NCBI GenBank assembly: GCA_029216955.1
Contig: JANAVB010015600.1
Coordinates: 23,737,038 to 23,801,037 of the forward strand
Origin: Iris pallida
Lineage: Eukaryota > Streptophyta > Magnoliopsida > Asparagales > Iridaceae
Length of the DNA: 64,000 nucleotides
Reading direction: 5' to 3'
Part shown: positions 24,101-38,281 of the stretch, in pieces
Layout of the letters: each line of letters opens with the position of its first letter
How positions within the stretch are numbered: position 1 is the first letter of the stretch
Notes under the pieces: model-generated
What the model saw: the letters and a program-made list of their open reading frames with translations, nothing else
The model's database searches: none
Told to the model about the DNA's origin: nothing
Made by a program: the position numbers and the translations under genes

Positions 24101-25914
24101 CAAATCCTCCGGAAAGACATCCATGAACTCCGCAATCAAAGGATATGGAACCGCCTGCGCCTCGACTGAAACTCCGCAGAAAAGTCTGCTGCTCTGCTCC
24201 ACCTGCCGTCGGGTGAACTCGAACTCTGGCTCTCCTGGCTCTCCGAATAGAACTCTACCTCTACGACAATCTATGCTAGCGTGATGCCTGCTCAACCAAT
24301 CCATACCTAATACAATATCGTAGTTCGGTAGTAGAATTACGAGCAAACTCACCTCCAACTTCCGGCCTCCCAAAATAATACTCCGCCCTCTGCAAACATC
24401 ACTCACAAGGATAATACCACCCCCGATCGTGATTTTGCAAGTCCTAGACAACGATTCAGATATAAGGCAGTGTCTAACAGCAAATGATACAAACACAAAA
24501 CTGTAGGAAGCCCCGGAATCAAATAAGGCGAAAGCTGGAACAGAGTCGAGAAGAACAGAACTTGCGATCAGCTCCCCAATAGCCTCTGTATCCTCTGCCA
24601 CCATGGTGAAAGCTCGCCCCTGCTGGCCTCCCCTGGCCTGCTGCTGATGCTGCACGAACCGCTGCTACTAAGTCGGTAGCGGTCCCTTCTGCGGTCCCAC
24701 TGGAGCCTTGGCTCCTGCTCCCTGTGTTGCTCTGCCTGCGAAGAGGGAACAGTCCCTCAGCTGATGCTCCGATGAACCGCAGAGAAGGCACTTCCCCAGC
24801 CTCTTCTTGCACTCGGTCCATCCATGCCCCGATTTCCTACAGAAGGTACAACTAGTAGACTGCTGCTTTGGTTGTTGATGCTGAGCTGGCTGAAGTCTCG
24901 GCTGCTGGAACTGCTGCGGCTGAAACTGTCTCTGCTGATGCTGCTGCTAAAAATGAGGCCTCTTGGCCTGGCTTCCACTGCTGCTGCCACCGAGAGTGTC
25001 TCGTCCCCTCTTGAGCCTCAGCTCAAGGTCATCCTCCGCTGCTAGGGCGCCCACCAGGATCTCCTCAAAAGTGGTGCTGTGGGCACTCTTGGTATAGGAC
25101 TTCACCTCCTGGACTAGCCCCTTCCTGAACCTCCGGGCCTTCGTCGCCTCAGATAACCCTCAACAAATCTGCCCAGATGACAGAACTCCCCGGCATACTC
25201 ATCGACAGTCTGACTACCCTGCACCAAAGCCTCGAACTGTATCTCGAGGGCACCAAGCGCTGCGTCGGGGAAAAACTTCTCCTTGAACAGCTTCTTAAAA
25301 GCTGCCCAACTTTGCCCAACTGTACCAACCCTCGGATCTGTCTGGTACCACGTGCGAGCCAAGTCCTGTATCATACTAGCTGCCACCTCAATCTACAGTC
25401 TCGCTGGAATCTCTGCTGGCCTGAAGATCTCCTCCATGTGCTCGATCCACTCATCTGCGTACATGATGCCCTCTGTACCCCTGAAGTCTCGCGGGTGCAT
25501 CTTCTGGAAATCTTGTATGCCCTTTTCATTCGGCTAATTTTGCTGCTGACCTGCCGGAGGCTGAGCTGTAGCCCTCTCAACTGTCGTCAGGGCCATATCG
25601 ATGCCCCGACTAAACTCTGCCGTCTGACGTTGCTGCTGAGCCTGCTGGGCCTCCATGAACTGCTGGAAGAAGGTGAACAACTGTACTGCGTCGACGGATC
25701 CTAAAGGCGGCTGCTGCTACTGGAGCATCTCTGGAATAACTGGGCTCTGCCTACGAACTAGTGGAGGAGCTCCTCCGAATGCAGCTAAAACACCCACCCC
25801 AGCTGGCATAACTAGTGCTGCAGTACCGGGGGTTGGCTGCACAGGACGAGAGGTGGTAGACCTCTCATCAGTGTTCTTCTGTCCGGGGCGATGAGATCTA
25901 GTCTCGATGACCAT
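21152..25914 (-). pseudogene. Element B gag-pol polyprotein (broken, with an intron-like insertion)
   Basis: Retrotransposon polyprotein. Order on the minus strand: gag from ATG at 25914; gag core with QTVDEYAGEFCHLGRF near 25190; two knuckles, CTFCRKSGHGWTEC and CLLCGSSEHQLRDC (about 24853-24750); protease with [11 protein letters not shown] (about 24550-24520); RT with [15 protein letters not shown] and the catalytic FIDDILVYS (about 23584-23558); RNase H starting [11 protein letters not shown]; integrase H2C2 finger (HQSQYSIHPG...CLVCQQVKA) and catalytic core ([23 protein letters not shown]); and a C-terminal chromodomain-like tail ending at TGA 21152-21154. It is broken by stops in gag (near 25550 and 25390), near 24670, after YGQF at about 23682, by a frameshift in RNase H near 23087, and by others in integrase. 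The STW codon of the tail is TAG. Gag and pol appear to have been one frame originally. Confidence 0.9.
21575..21673 (-). other. Intron-like 99-bp insertion in element B integrase
   Basis: On the minus strand the coding sequence reads ...KFE, then GAG|GTACAG starts a 99-bp T-rich stretch ending TGTTTAG|GTC, after which coding resumes VGDLVFL. Removing exactly the GT...AG segment joins KFE to VGDLVFL, the contiguous arrangement seen in element F (LEFCVGDHVFL). The segment contains in-frame stops, so the domain cannot be read through it. A TAACTTGAG near the 3' end could serve as a branch site. Splicing is inferred, not shown. Confidence 0.6.
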
Positions 25915-26133
25915 CCTGGACACAGATCAAATAAGAACTATTTTTGAGAATGAGTCAAAATAGCAAAGGAGGACAGTTTATATTCAAGGGAAGACAATAA
26001 GCAGCAAATTTAGATAAAAAGAATCTGATTAAGAGTTTTTCTTAATGTGATTGAGTACCTTCAAAAATATCCTAATCCTACTGCAGGCTGCAGTGATACT
26101 TTAGTTCGAATACCACGGCAAATCTAGACCTGC

Positions 26134-26153
26134 ATGGGCCACCACTAAAAACG
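26134..26153 (-). other. Element B primer-binding-site region (non-canonical)
   Basis: The minus strand after the 5' LTR reads CGTTTTTAG then TGGTGGCCCATGCAGG. Position and form match element A (TGGTAGCCCATACA) but not initiator-Met. The primer tRNA is not identified. Confidence 0.35.
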
Positions 26154-27674
26154 TGTCACAACCCGCACCCAGTGTAAGGGCACGAGAAGTGGATACGTCC
26201 AGCCTACGCCGTAGTGTCGGCGGTAGAACGCTGTCCTAGGTCACACGCATCTAACAATTTAAGGTACATTGCACAGTTATACTCTCCGAATGGAGGAATA
26301 ATATAAGTACAAATCTCAATCACAGCTAAGGAAGAAGTACGATAAGATAGATAAGAATATCAACAGAATCCACAGATGAAAATACGATAAAGAGAGAATC
26401 CAAAGTGTCTAAGATAAACATCTAACAAGCTCCACAAATCCATATCAACACAATCTCTAATACAATATCCATATGAGATACAACTAGAATAAGATAACTA
26501 AACTATGGGAGTGTCGTCAGCAGGTACTAGATCCTGCTGGAAGTCCAAGTCACATGGGTCCTCTAGTGCTGTCCCGTATTAGGTGGTACAATACGCCTCA
26601 TCCTCGTCCTCTGTAATATTTTCAACAGGTCCAGTCAGGACAGGAGTGAGCACAGTATATCTCACACAGTTCATATCATGATAGGAATATAAAGCATGCA
26701 ATAGAGTAAGATACATGAATCGCTGAAATAAATGATATGAAATAAAGAAGTGACTGTAATAGAAATATCTACTATAAATAAAGAGCTACAGTGAACTAGT
26801 GATTTAGAGTACAAGATAGACATGTAAACGGCTTGATAATAAACATGAGAGTTTGAACATGGCTACACTACTTTAGAAATATTCACATGACTATTTCTAC
26901 TCCCCCATCCCCAATCAATACACAAGGATCCGTTCAAGTTATGTTATTGTACATGATTTTACATGGGGGCCCATAAATGGGTACACATGAATATAAATAT
27001 GGGGGCTCCGTGAACATGAGAGTACATGAATCACGAGAGTACACATGTTTGGTGAAAGCACAGTAATACATGATGAAAGTGAAACGCACATGACATGATA
27101 TATCCGATGCTCCCGAGGGGGATAACATCGTATGAAAAGATCCATATAGTACTAATCCGTGTTACCATCGTGACAGCATCAAGTAAAGTAATCTAGAGCA
27201 AGAGTATAGTCCTAGCATTTATGAAAAGGTCAGAGAATGTACTCGCCTGATATCCTGAGTATCCGAAGTGAATATACTATCTGAGGAGAGGTGTCTGACT
27301 CCTATTTAGAACAACACAAGTCACAACATGTCCAAAATGGTAAAATAAAATATTACAATGCATTCTACAAGATGTTTGGGTAAATCTAGGCTAAAGTCAA
27401 CATTTGGTCAACTCTAGTCAACTAGGTCAAGTCCTAACCCAGACAAGTCTCACTAAGCCTAACCATGTCTATCCTAGCATTCACACAAGTCACAACACTA
27501 CACAAACTATCAACACACAATTTCATGTATATACATACCCATATACACATAATGTATATAAGGCATACATATAGGAAAACCATATAGGACTATATACCTA
27601 TTGTGAGCCCTTGGACCAAATATGGTGCTGGAATTTTTTTTTTAATATATTTTATTATTACGGTCAATTTTGTT

Positions 27675-27678
<4 letters not shown>

Positions 27679-27744
<66 letters not shown>
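27679..27744. repeat. TA microsatellite in solo LTR S
   Basis: About 33 TA units, only 80 bp inside the LTR start. Confidence 0.95.
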
Positions 27745-27746
<2 letters not shown>

Positions 27747-27985
27747 AATGACCATTAATAGGTTTAGGGAGGACTTCAGTGGAATATGAATCTAACTAGG
27801 GGCCTTAGTGTAAAACCTTTCTGTTTAAACTCTTTCAAACGGCCAAGGCCCCTCTACGGCTAAATTCAAACTCTGTTAAAGGATTTTCCCTCCTATCCTC
27901 TAATCGACCAAAGGGGATAAATCCAAATCGGTTAAATCAATTTTTTCTCTATCTATTTTTCCCCTTGGCTCAATCCAAACGCCAG

Positions 27986-27992
27986 TATATAT
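27986..27992 (+). promoter_or_regulatory. TATA box of solo LTR S
   Basis: TATATAT 384 bp inside the LTR, followed about 35 bp later by CT-rich sequence and AAAACCCTAG, a common plant 5'-leader style. This supports the plus-strand orientation of S. Confidence 0.5.
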
Positions 27993-29221
27993 GGAGAGTA
28001 GCAGTGCTCCCTCTGCCCTTAAAACCCTAGCTTCCCTGCGCCTCAAATTCGTGGAGTTGTACGATCAGCCGAGAGGTTGTAGTCGAATAAGAGCCTACGA
28101 AATCATCAACATGTATTCATATCCTGCAATTCTTTAGTTATCATAGTTAATTTCGAATCCACATCCAATAATAGTGTAAATGTTTGTATTAATGCTTAAG
28201 AGGAATTTATGGAAGAAAACTTAGTTTGCGTATTAGTAATGATAGAGTGATCTGGGGCTAAGGGGTAGTGAAAGATTATATGAATAATCATGTACCAGAG
28301 TAATAGGGGCCCTGGATTGGTAATGTATATATTGCTCGGATATGTTAGTACTGATACATTGCTCGGATATGCTATACCATGTGTACTGGTAATGCATCTT
28401 CTATGATCATATGATGATGCAGATAGATGAGGGAACTTGAACATCAGGAACTGAAATAAGAGTAATTATCAAGAGTAGAAGGTGTGTGTCAGTGATACAT
28501 ACTGGGTATCATGTTTAAATCCTATATATGGACATGTTAAACCCATCGAAGGCCATGACGGCAAGAGGACAGGGTGTGAGGTTTCATGGCTCCTTGAAAG
28601 AAGCCTATACTAACTGATTACTAGAACAGGCCTTGTACTGGTTTAGAAAGTAACTAATGAATAAAATAGGAAGACAAACCTTGTGTACAACATCATTGGG
28701 AGAGTCACAGGGTTAACCCCACAGGTACACAAATACAAAGGATGTTCTGTTTCATACATAATGTTAGGTTTAGTTCCCAGGGGGATTTGGTTCAGTCAAG
28801 AACTCTTCATTACCAACTCTTTGATCAGGCCCAACCATTGCATATCTGTCCTGCATACCATAGAGCAGTCCCTCCTTCATTTAGGCTTGTCTTGTCCATG
28901 TGTGTAAGTTAGATGTCCTGCTTATCCCTCTTGAATGGACTGCAGATCTTGAGTTCAACCCCCACCCCTGTGTCATTTCTTGTATATATATATACACTAT
29001 TTGTTAATCAGTAATAAGGTGAACTTGTGTGAATAAATTAAGATTTGGGAATGGTACACGATTTGGGGATAACTAATATGTTATATATATACTGTACTAG
29101 TGTAGGGATAGAGTGCCAGCCCTTGAGGGAGGGGAGTCGAGCAAGTGAAGAGGTCTGTGAGATGTATGATTGCAGAGATGAGTGTCCTATAAGTATCCAA
29201 GAGTATTATAGGTTTAATATA

Positions 29222-29356
<135 letters not shown>

Positions 29357-31666
29357 GATAGTTTATGCTAAGATTTGTTAGTATTCCAGATTTTGTACTA
29401 GTGTACTGCAAGTGGTTGAAATGGGGATTATATAATAGTTTAGTTGGATGAGAGTATGAGTATCTTAGTTATTTAGGGTCTGTTAATCCAGTTAGGCTAT
29501 GGGTTAGACTAGAGGCTCGACCTTGTTTGACTTTGAGTTGCTTGTTTGTATAGCAGCCTTGCAACAGAGCAATTGCAGCAATATAACAGCTGCTGTAGCA
29601 GCAACTTTGTAGGTAAGACAGTAGCAGCAGGGGAGGCCCCATAGAAACAGGAATTTATGTCCAGTTTGGGGCAGGTGCCCAGGCACCATATAGCAATGGT
29701 ATTTTTAGTAAGTTTCAGTTGTGGTTTACTTGGTGATCTCACTTGCAACTGGGACACACCAGTATGTAAACTTGTGAACAAGGGTTCCTGTAGCTTGTAG
29801 CCTGGGTATGGTTAAGGTGTAGTTAATGCAAGTTAGCAAGATAGAGGACAATCTTGGTAGAGAGACCATCAACTGAGGGAGCTCGGATAGTAACATAGGA
29901 GTAGACTAGGCCTCAAGTGTCAGGCTTATAAGTTGGGGTGTTCTTATGCCCTTGGTTAGGAGGACTAGACACACAGGCTACATCAAGGGTGCTATACCTG
30001 GTGCAGTGATTTGATAACTCATTAAATGCATCAAGCTATACCTAAGGGTAGTGATATCACCAGAGTCTAGAACCTGGGCATGGCTGGATAGACCTATAGT
30101 GAGTGCCAGTAGACAGTGAATACTAGAATATCCTATCTAGTCCCTGCACATTGTTCTATTCCTATAAGTTACTCTGTATATACATTAATACATGGGTATC
30201 ACATGCCTACACTTAGACATCAGATGTAGATGGATAAAGGAGGGATCCTCTCTCTCAAACAATTGTACATTAGTTGGATTAGGAATATAGACAGGGTAGG
30301 TAGAGGACAGGGTAGACCAAGGGAAGAAGCCATAAGTATTCTGCAGAGGGCATGTGACTGCTGTCAGGCCCTATAAAAACTTGTGAGTACCAGGGAGGTG
30401 GAAGTCTTACATTAAGAGCAAATGACCATTGATTGACTCTTTAGATTTTTGTATTTTCATACTTACGTTTTATGGGAGGGACCTACCTCGATTTATAGAG
30501 TTTTTGTCAATTGACATACATTCTGAGGATATGTTTCATCACTTTCTTTACTTTTGAATTATGTTGCATGCTGTGATAACCCCACCTTGCGGGAAAGTTG
30601 CTTACAGGGTTATGTGATGCATATTGCTTATTTTCACATACATTCTACTCGTAAGCATTGTTTTTCTAGTCATCATCTTGATAGCTTTTGGGTCAGTCCT
30701 ATACATAAGAGGAAGTCTGAGACAAACTAGGATTCAGTAGGAGAGAAATATAGGAGTATGGAGTTCTATTAACCAAGGATAATAGGGTATTCTAGGGAGA
30801 TTACAGGTATAGCCTACAAAATCAGTAGCTATGAGGCTCGGTATACAGGACTTAGGTATAGGACAAGGGCAATGTAAGGAAAGTGCCAGCCATACCTTGA
30901 CTATAGACTAGTGTATTGGTAACAGGTTGGTACTTGGAAGCAGCCACACAACCTGGGGCATAAGTCAGTGAACTATGCCATTCCAAAACAGCATTTGGGT
31001 TAGGCTTTGGTAGCAGAAAGATTCCTGTATAGGTCAGTAGGAGTTGGAAAGTTGCCAAGGGTAATGGATGAAGGCATTTACAGCAGGTAAAAAGGAAAAC
31101 AGGAGGACTGTAGGAATAAAGAAGAATATGAGTAGCTGTGTGGCCATAACCAGGGAAGAAATACTATCAATTGGTATATAGGTAATTCATGTAGTTTGAG
31201 TTAAGGAGGCAGGAAGCAAATGTAACAAGTGTAGAGAGACCATGTAAAATCTAAGGGTAGAGACCACCCAAGCCATTTAAGGCCACTTGGAAATATAAGG
31301 GGTAATTAGCAATGATTTAAAATAGCTTTATTTGTTTATTTTATGTGCTGATTTAGACTTAATACATAATACAGGTTCCTTGGACTTTGACACAGCACTT
31401 GACCCGTACCACAGCTCAGGACGACAGGCAAGTATACCTTGCCGAACATATACAGTATTTACATTGTTTTCTCTTTCTTTATTGTATTTCTTTTCATATT
31501 GTCACATGATTCCATATTATGATTGATTTGCCCTTGATTGCCTTACTTGTTCTAAATTACGTGCACGTATAGGATATTTGACATTGCTAGACTATTGGTC
31601 TTTTCGTTTTACCTTGTCTCGTGATTGAGTTGTCAGTTTCTATATCTTGTTCTTGACTTGACCATT

Positions 31667-32053
31667 CTTGACTGGAAGAATCATGCATTGTACTACAGTT
31701 GAGATATACTATAGGTTGGGAGTATCTTACATTGTACTACGACCTATAGCCGATTCTTTTATCTTGATATTGATTGATTGACTTGACTTGAGATATACTA
31801 TAGATTGGGAGTATCTTGCATTGTACTACGACCTATAGCATATATTGATTGATTGATTGACTTGAATTGCGATACTATGAATTGGGAGTATCTTGCATTG
31901 TACTACGATTCATAGGAGTCTACTTGACCTTGTATCTTTTAGGAGAGGAGATCGATATTAGAATTGGCTAATCTCGACTGAGAGTATCCTGCTTTGTACG
32001 TCAATTGAAACACTATAGATTGGGAGTATCATGCATTGTACTACAAACTATAG
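31667..32053 (+). repeat. Array of six stem-loop units in solo LTR S
   Basis: Six units share a loop like GGGAGTATCTTGCATTGTAC, each flanked by complementary arms. Positions: 31667-31703, 31709-31749, 31798-31838, 31875-31915, 31974-32008 and 32013-32053. Arms differ between units but stay paired: CTATAGGT/ACCTATAG in unit 2, CTATGAAT/ATTCATAG in unit 4, CTATAG/CTATAG in units 3 and 6, CTTGACTG/CAGTTGAG in unit 1 (with G-U pairs) and TCGACTGA/TCAATTGA in unit 5 (one mismatch, one G-U). Spacers are partly TGATTGATTGACTTGA repeats. Conserved pairing with changed bases suggests selection for structure, or a copying mechanism using it. Confidence 0.75.
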
Positions 32054-32396
32054 AAGTTCTGATTGATAGTTAGCCAAGTCTAGTATTACATTTCCATATT
32101 TTAGATAACTTTCTTGTACCGTTCTTATCCTCCATACATGTTATTTACTATCATACTAGTAGGCATGTTTTATGTATCTTGTTAGTCCTCTGAGGACATG
32201 ATGATCTCTTCAGGTTAGCTGGGTTGAACCAGGTGCACACGAGCGAGCTTGAGTCAGTTTCAGATCACAGTACCACCGCAGCTGAGGGTATCTTGATGAT
32301 TTAGCATTTTGGTCTCAATTATTTCATTTTTATGTTCTATTTTATTCTCGTCTATTGGTAGTGAATTTGTGTCCACCGAACGTAACTTGAATTCTT

Positions 32397-32402
32397 AATA
32401 AA
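32397..32402 (+). terminator. Poly-A signal in solo LTR S
   Basis: AATAAA about 200 bp before the LTR end on the same strand as the TATA box. Confidence 0.45.
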
Positions 32403-34752
32403 CATGATACTTCATTTTATATTACCATTCATTCATCCAGTCTCATGGAGTTAGTTGATTGTTGTGGATGAGATATAGATTACTTTAATTATTATAGACT
32501 AATATGACTGATTGTATCCTAGACAGCGCTCTACCGCCGACACTGTGGCGTAGGCTAGGCTTAGACACGGACTCGTATCCGAAAAACGGGTGCGGGTCGT
32601 GACACCTATATACCTATCAATATTGGCATACACATGTATATCTTCACCACATTTTACATATACAAATATATATAGGCAATCAAACATAAATATATACATA
32701 TTATCATGTAAGAATATAGATATTTATATATTATATATAGAGAGAGAGAGGGATAGAGTGACAGTGATGTTATGTGTGTGTGTACCATGTGTGTGTGTTT
32801 ACAATATGGATGTGTGTGTGTATAACAGTAGATAGGGTGTGTGTGTTTCCAGATTTCTGTGGCAGGTTAGAGTGTACATGTGTGTGTGTATTAGATTACA
32901 ACACAGGTTATAGAGTGTATATGTGTGTGTAGATAGCAGTTTTGTTCTCAGGTTTTGAACAGTTCCATGTGTGTGTGTATATACAGTTCCTGTGCAGCAG
33001 GTTAGAGTGAACATGTGTGTGTAGACATACATTTTTGTTCAGTTCATCACAAGTTTTGTGAACATGGGTGTGTGTGTATAATAGGTGATGTGTGTGTACC
33101 AGATTTCAGAGTGTGTGTATACAATGTTCCCAGGTTTACATCTATTTGCATTTCGAAACCCCAATAACCAAGCTAACATGAATCCCAAACAATATAAACT
33201 TAATCTCAGACATAGAATATGATCTAACATTATAATTTAATCTTCTAACAATAGTAAAAACATAATTTGAATCTCAGAAAATCAATTTACAAAACATGTA
33301 TCAGACTATTTTGGGGAAAACACAAATTCAAGTTCGAATCACAGTTAATATTCAATTTAATAGGTTGGTAAATGTTAGTGCACATGTGTATGTGTCATAC
33401 AAATGATTTGGTATCCAAAAACTGGACACAAACGTGTCCAATACAAATCTAACACACGAGCAACACTAAAATAGTGTACTGCCTCGTGCACAAGTTTACC
33501 ACGCTCGCAGACACGACACACGACACGTGTGTTCACATGGTCACGTCCACGTGTAGCCCAGCACTAGGGCTACATACTGAACACAACACGAGGTGTCCAC
33601 GTGTCTCCATGTCGGTGTACGAGACGCGTATCAGCGCGTCTGTGCGCCTATGCACGTGCGTGTAATTCCAGTGCATGAGCAAGAACGTGTCCGATACGAC
33701 ACGATACCTCGAGCCACTTGGGGGTCTGGTTCGCAGATGCTGCCCCTACATGTCCTCGCAGTATTGGGTCAAACCACACTGTGTCGTGTCCCACAGCTCA
33801 ATCGAACAGCAAGGGAAACCCTAGCTCTATGCGCGAGCGTGTTCGCATCTTCGCGTGGACACGACACAACTCGAAAATCAACTCAGAGTTTAGAGAAATC
33901 AAAGAACACACCAAAATAAATATTTCCAATCAAAAACATTTCAAAAATAAAATGAAAAAGTTCTCAGAGGCATTTACACAAACACTTACAAATAGAAACT
34001 GATACGTGTCCGATACGGACACGAAACTAATGCAAAACTTCACCAAACTCACACCACAGCTAGGGGACACCTATATCTAGGCTACCATGCAAAGAAATTA
34101 AGATTTAATGATAGTTTGAGGTGTTTATCTATAGAGTATCAAACTCAAGAAAAAAGCCCCAAATAGGAAGATTCCTCTTGCAAGTCAAAAGCTCCAAATT
34201 ATGCAAAATCTGAGATTTCTCTCCATGAACAGCAAGTAGAGTATGATTTGGTTCTAATACAAGAGACTAGAGTAAAAAATGAATTAAAATAAAGGAGTTA
34301 TGGATTGAAGAAGAAAGGCCAATACCTCTTTCTTATCAAAGGTTGTTGTGATGTAATAGAGGCAAGAACTAGGAAAAGACATTAAATAGGGGGGAATCCC
34401 TAGGCCGGCCATGTATGGAAAGGATTAGGGTTAGGGTTGATGAATAATGGGCTTGGGCCAAGTTTTAATGCTAGATGAATCAATTCCTAAGTCAAAAACC
34501 CATGCACTAAATCTCTTATTCTCTATATGAAACTTGATTCAAAATAACTCAACTTGGGTTGACTTAAGTTAGACTAGGGTCCCACCATGCTAATCAAGTC
34601 ACCATAGCTAAAGTCAACATCTAGGTTAGTCTCCATAGTCTCAACTAGCAAAGGTCAAAAATAACAACCATCACTCCAATAATTCAAAATAAATCCAAAA
34701 TTTTCAAAATAACCAAAATACCCTCAAGCTAAAATGTGGTAGTGACAACGAA

Positions 34753-36062
34753 CTTCTAAGGCATGACAAATTGTATTTGACTTGTGGTTTGATACGAAGG
34801 TGAGTTCGAGGATTATTTCAAGGAGCATAGAGTGTGTCGGTTGACCATGGGTAGATAGACTAGTACCCAAGGCGAACAAATATTACTCGGTTAGCAATAT
34901 TGCTAATGGTAGTGCATGAAGTGATTCGAGTAGTAACGGTGCATCAGTTGCACGGGTGGACGATAAAGTCCTATAGGAATTATCGGGAATTGATTTGGCT
35001 CCAAGATAGGATATAGTATGGTTCGTAGTAACTGTCCCTCGTTGATGATCTTCAATTATCGAGCGTAGCTTCAGGACAGCTGGCCCTAGAAGACTTGACG
35101 GCCAAATCAAAGTAAATGTCAGAGACCGTAGGACAACCCTAATGAAGTCGGATAAGAAATTGCGTCGAAGATGAATGATAATGTAGTGCATGTTGAGGAT
35201 ATGCCTAAGCGATTGCATCAAAAATTCTGCAATACGGGAGAGCGACAAATAGTGGAACGACCCTAAGATTTGTGTCGTAGATCGGTTTGAGTAAGATTAA
35301 GTTATATGTGTTGGGCGCACAATCTAGGTTACGAAATGAACTAGTCAGGATTGATTCAAAAATTGAGTAAATGATTCGTACTCGATCGAGAAACGAAAGA
35401 GACCTTATGTCGAAGAGATTGTTGCCTTTGAGCATCGGCGATGCAAGTTGACCTCTTGAGTCATAAGTATTAAGCATGGTGTCCGGATAAGTTACCTAGC
35501 GGGGGTAGCCCCAGATGTGGTTTGTGGATGGTCTTGGAAACATAAAGAGTTACGAATGCGAAACCATATGATCGTAACAAGACTTGGGCATGTTGAACAT
35601 AGTTCATGCCATTGAGACGAGACCTCAGGATTTATTGTAATCGGATGCGCAATGACTTGACACGACGCCTAGAATTGATGGTACATACGAAACCTACAAA
35701 TGAGATATGCCATTTTGGATCACAACGTGTGTCATGACTTTTGTTTGGTTATCATGTATGCATTGAATATGCATATGCGATAGAATTACGGGAAAAAAAC
35801 ACTGAAGACCATGTCCGATCGAGAGTACGAGATGTCAAGTAATTGAGGATAGGGAGTTACCTATTAGCTTTGTCCCAATATCCTACAACTGAGCTTGGCT
35901 GAAATACATATATTGGTGGGACGCCTAAAATATGTATATGATCCAAACTGAGTTGTATGATTCAAACGATAGTGGCACGAGATCGTGAGACGATCTAGAG
36001 AAACACTTGGATTGAGTGTTGGTTTTGGTTCGATGACGAACCTTGTTTTGAGTGGGATATTA
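34753..36062 (+). other. Element C internal region, right part (non-coding)
   Basis: Continues element C after B. No gag or pol motif in any frame. The last 40 bp (TTCGATGACGAAC ... GAGTGGGATATTA) look like the decayed end of a gypsy pol region with its polypurine tract, just before the LTR at 36063. Confidence 0.6.
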
Positions 36063-38281
36063 TGTAATACCCCGCTCCGCATGATATACTACGATGAGTC
36101 ATTGACTCGAAGAGTGGCGTTGACCCGATGAAGTATCGATGCGAATCGATGCAAGTGTTAAGTTGGCCCGAGAGAAAGCATTGAGCCGGTTTGAAGATTC
36201 TAAGAAATTGAATCGTTGTAATGCACAAGTCCAATTGGATCAAATATTTATTTTGGTTGGTTTTGGGTGCAGGCTACGCTTTTACGCTGAATGATAAGAG
36301 GTCGGTATTTTGTCTTATTCACAAAAGTGTCCGCGAAACCAAAATATTGCCTTGCAATGAACTAAGGTAAAGTCAATGGACTTAGCCCCTTCAGAAGAAT
36401 CTAGGCTTAGACTTTCAAAGGTGCGCTCGGAGTCTCGCTCGGCCGATACGATCATCGCTAAGGTGGGTGGCTCCGATGAACCTACCTTTGCTTAGCCTGA
36501 ACACATAATAATACGGACTGTATTGCTTGACCGCTAGGCGATAATCCCATGCATGCTAATAAAATGACTCAACACACCTAGCTAAGGGAATAATCCCGTC
36601 TTGTATGCTTGCGTAGGATATGGAAATGAACTTGAAAGTTTAATTGAACAGTCGCACCACACTCCACGCTCGTGCCAAGGCACAGCTTACATATCGAGTA
36701 GATTTACTTATGTACTCAATATGAAAGAAATGCTTACCACTTAGATCATACCATAACTTGAGAACAGTGAATGGTTTACTGAATTGAGGCAGGAGGACTA
36801 TCAATATAGTCGTTCCGAACCGAGTAATAGAGATATCGAAAGACTTTGGGACCGTTGGGTCGCCAAGGCAGTTCTCGTACAGGGAACTACATAATGAATG
36901 AATATATGTATGAACGAATGAATGAACAAAAATATGAAAAGAACAAGTAAAAGGAAGAAAGAAATGAAAGATGAATGAAAAAAAGGAAAGAAAGATTAGC
37001 GACAGGTATGGCGGGACGTGCAACGGGACTCGCTACCCGCGCTGTACGGCTGCCGCCGTCAACCTAGTCGATAATCTATTATGGCTCAAGACAACCCGAT
37101 AAGTTAATCAATTATGGCTTAAGACAGCCCGATAAGTTAAAATACGAAATAGTCACTGACAACTCGTGCACAAGGGATGGGATGAAGGATTCCAAGGCAA
37201 CGATCAGAGACATCGTGGTCGGCCTAGGCGGAATCATGGCTTACGGGCGGCTTGGGGAGGGCTTGGTTACTCAAACGACATAAGTCGGGTATTGCGTAGC
37301 CTATCAGGGTGTACCAGCCATCACGCTTGATAGGTAACATCACTATGAATACCATAAGAATAAATCCAAATGGCTTGTATTGCCAGCGACCGATGCATAT
37401 AGATTAAGTGGGCTCGCTGGTAGCAATCCACGTGCGAGTTCTTGCATTGAAACAAGTAATCTGAGTAAACTAAACAACTGAATGAACATCTGAAAGAACT
37501 TGCGTACTTCACCTGAGGCAGGAACACGCCCTTAACATTCGTGAATGCTGATGAAATTCTGCTAAATGTTTACATATAAAATATGCGCTAACATAGTTTA
37601 CTTTAGGCAGAAAAGATTGTACGGTAAGTATGGTAAGTTGTACATGATATTCCTTTGCGATACTTTATATCAGTAACACGAGATCGGCTTTAAATCATAT
37701 ACCATGAAACTGATCCTAAGGCAAGATTAGAAAGACAATAACTGATAGATGGTGCACGAAAGTAAATTTAACGTGTTTGGTAATAATAGCGAGTAGGCGA
37801 GATTGCCTCCCCACCAACGCATAACAATGTACTGATAACCACATAGTCTGCTTGCAGGGTATGGGAAAACATCGTCGGGTGCGGAGTTTTCCTTCGAACG
37901 TGCTAAGGCACAGAGCTAACTTTGGAGCCTTGGAGCATTGCAAATGAACTAAAGTACCATATACAGGACATAATGTATCAGAACATCGCCATGTATCATT
38001 CTATCTTGTAAGCCGCTTGGCGCACCTTTTATGTTTCGAGAGAGGGAGCTTGAGCGATTTGTAATCTCGGTCTAGCGCCGCTTCTTGAATATCAATAAAG
38101 AGCTTGCATTTGTTACAACTTGTGTTTTTACATTCTGCAGCAAACGGAGACACTCTGTGCGACTCTGTAGCCTAGCTTAAATTGGTCATGTTTGGACTTG
38201 GCCTTGCCCGAGCACAATCTAGGCTCGTACGGCATCACGCCTTAGCGAGGACGATCGCTCTTCCGGGAGCTGGGCGTGACA
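36063..38281 (+). repeat. Element C 3' LTR (2219 bp)
   Basis: Begins TGTAATACCCC and ends GTGACA; homologous to 13760-15970. It has AATAAA at 38094-38099 and a GAAT-type simple repeat around 36895-36960. The frames seen on the minus strand here (36640-37023 and others) lie inside LTR repeat sequence and are not genes. Confidence 0.85.

Noticed and set aside
36640..37023. 127-codon minus-strand ORF with a hydrophobic Phe/Ser-rich stretch
   Set aside because: It comes from the GAAT-type repeat in element C's LTR; the left LTR has only a shorter version.
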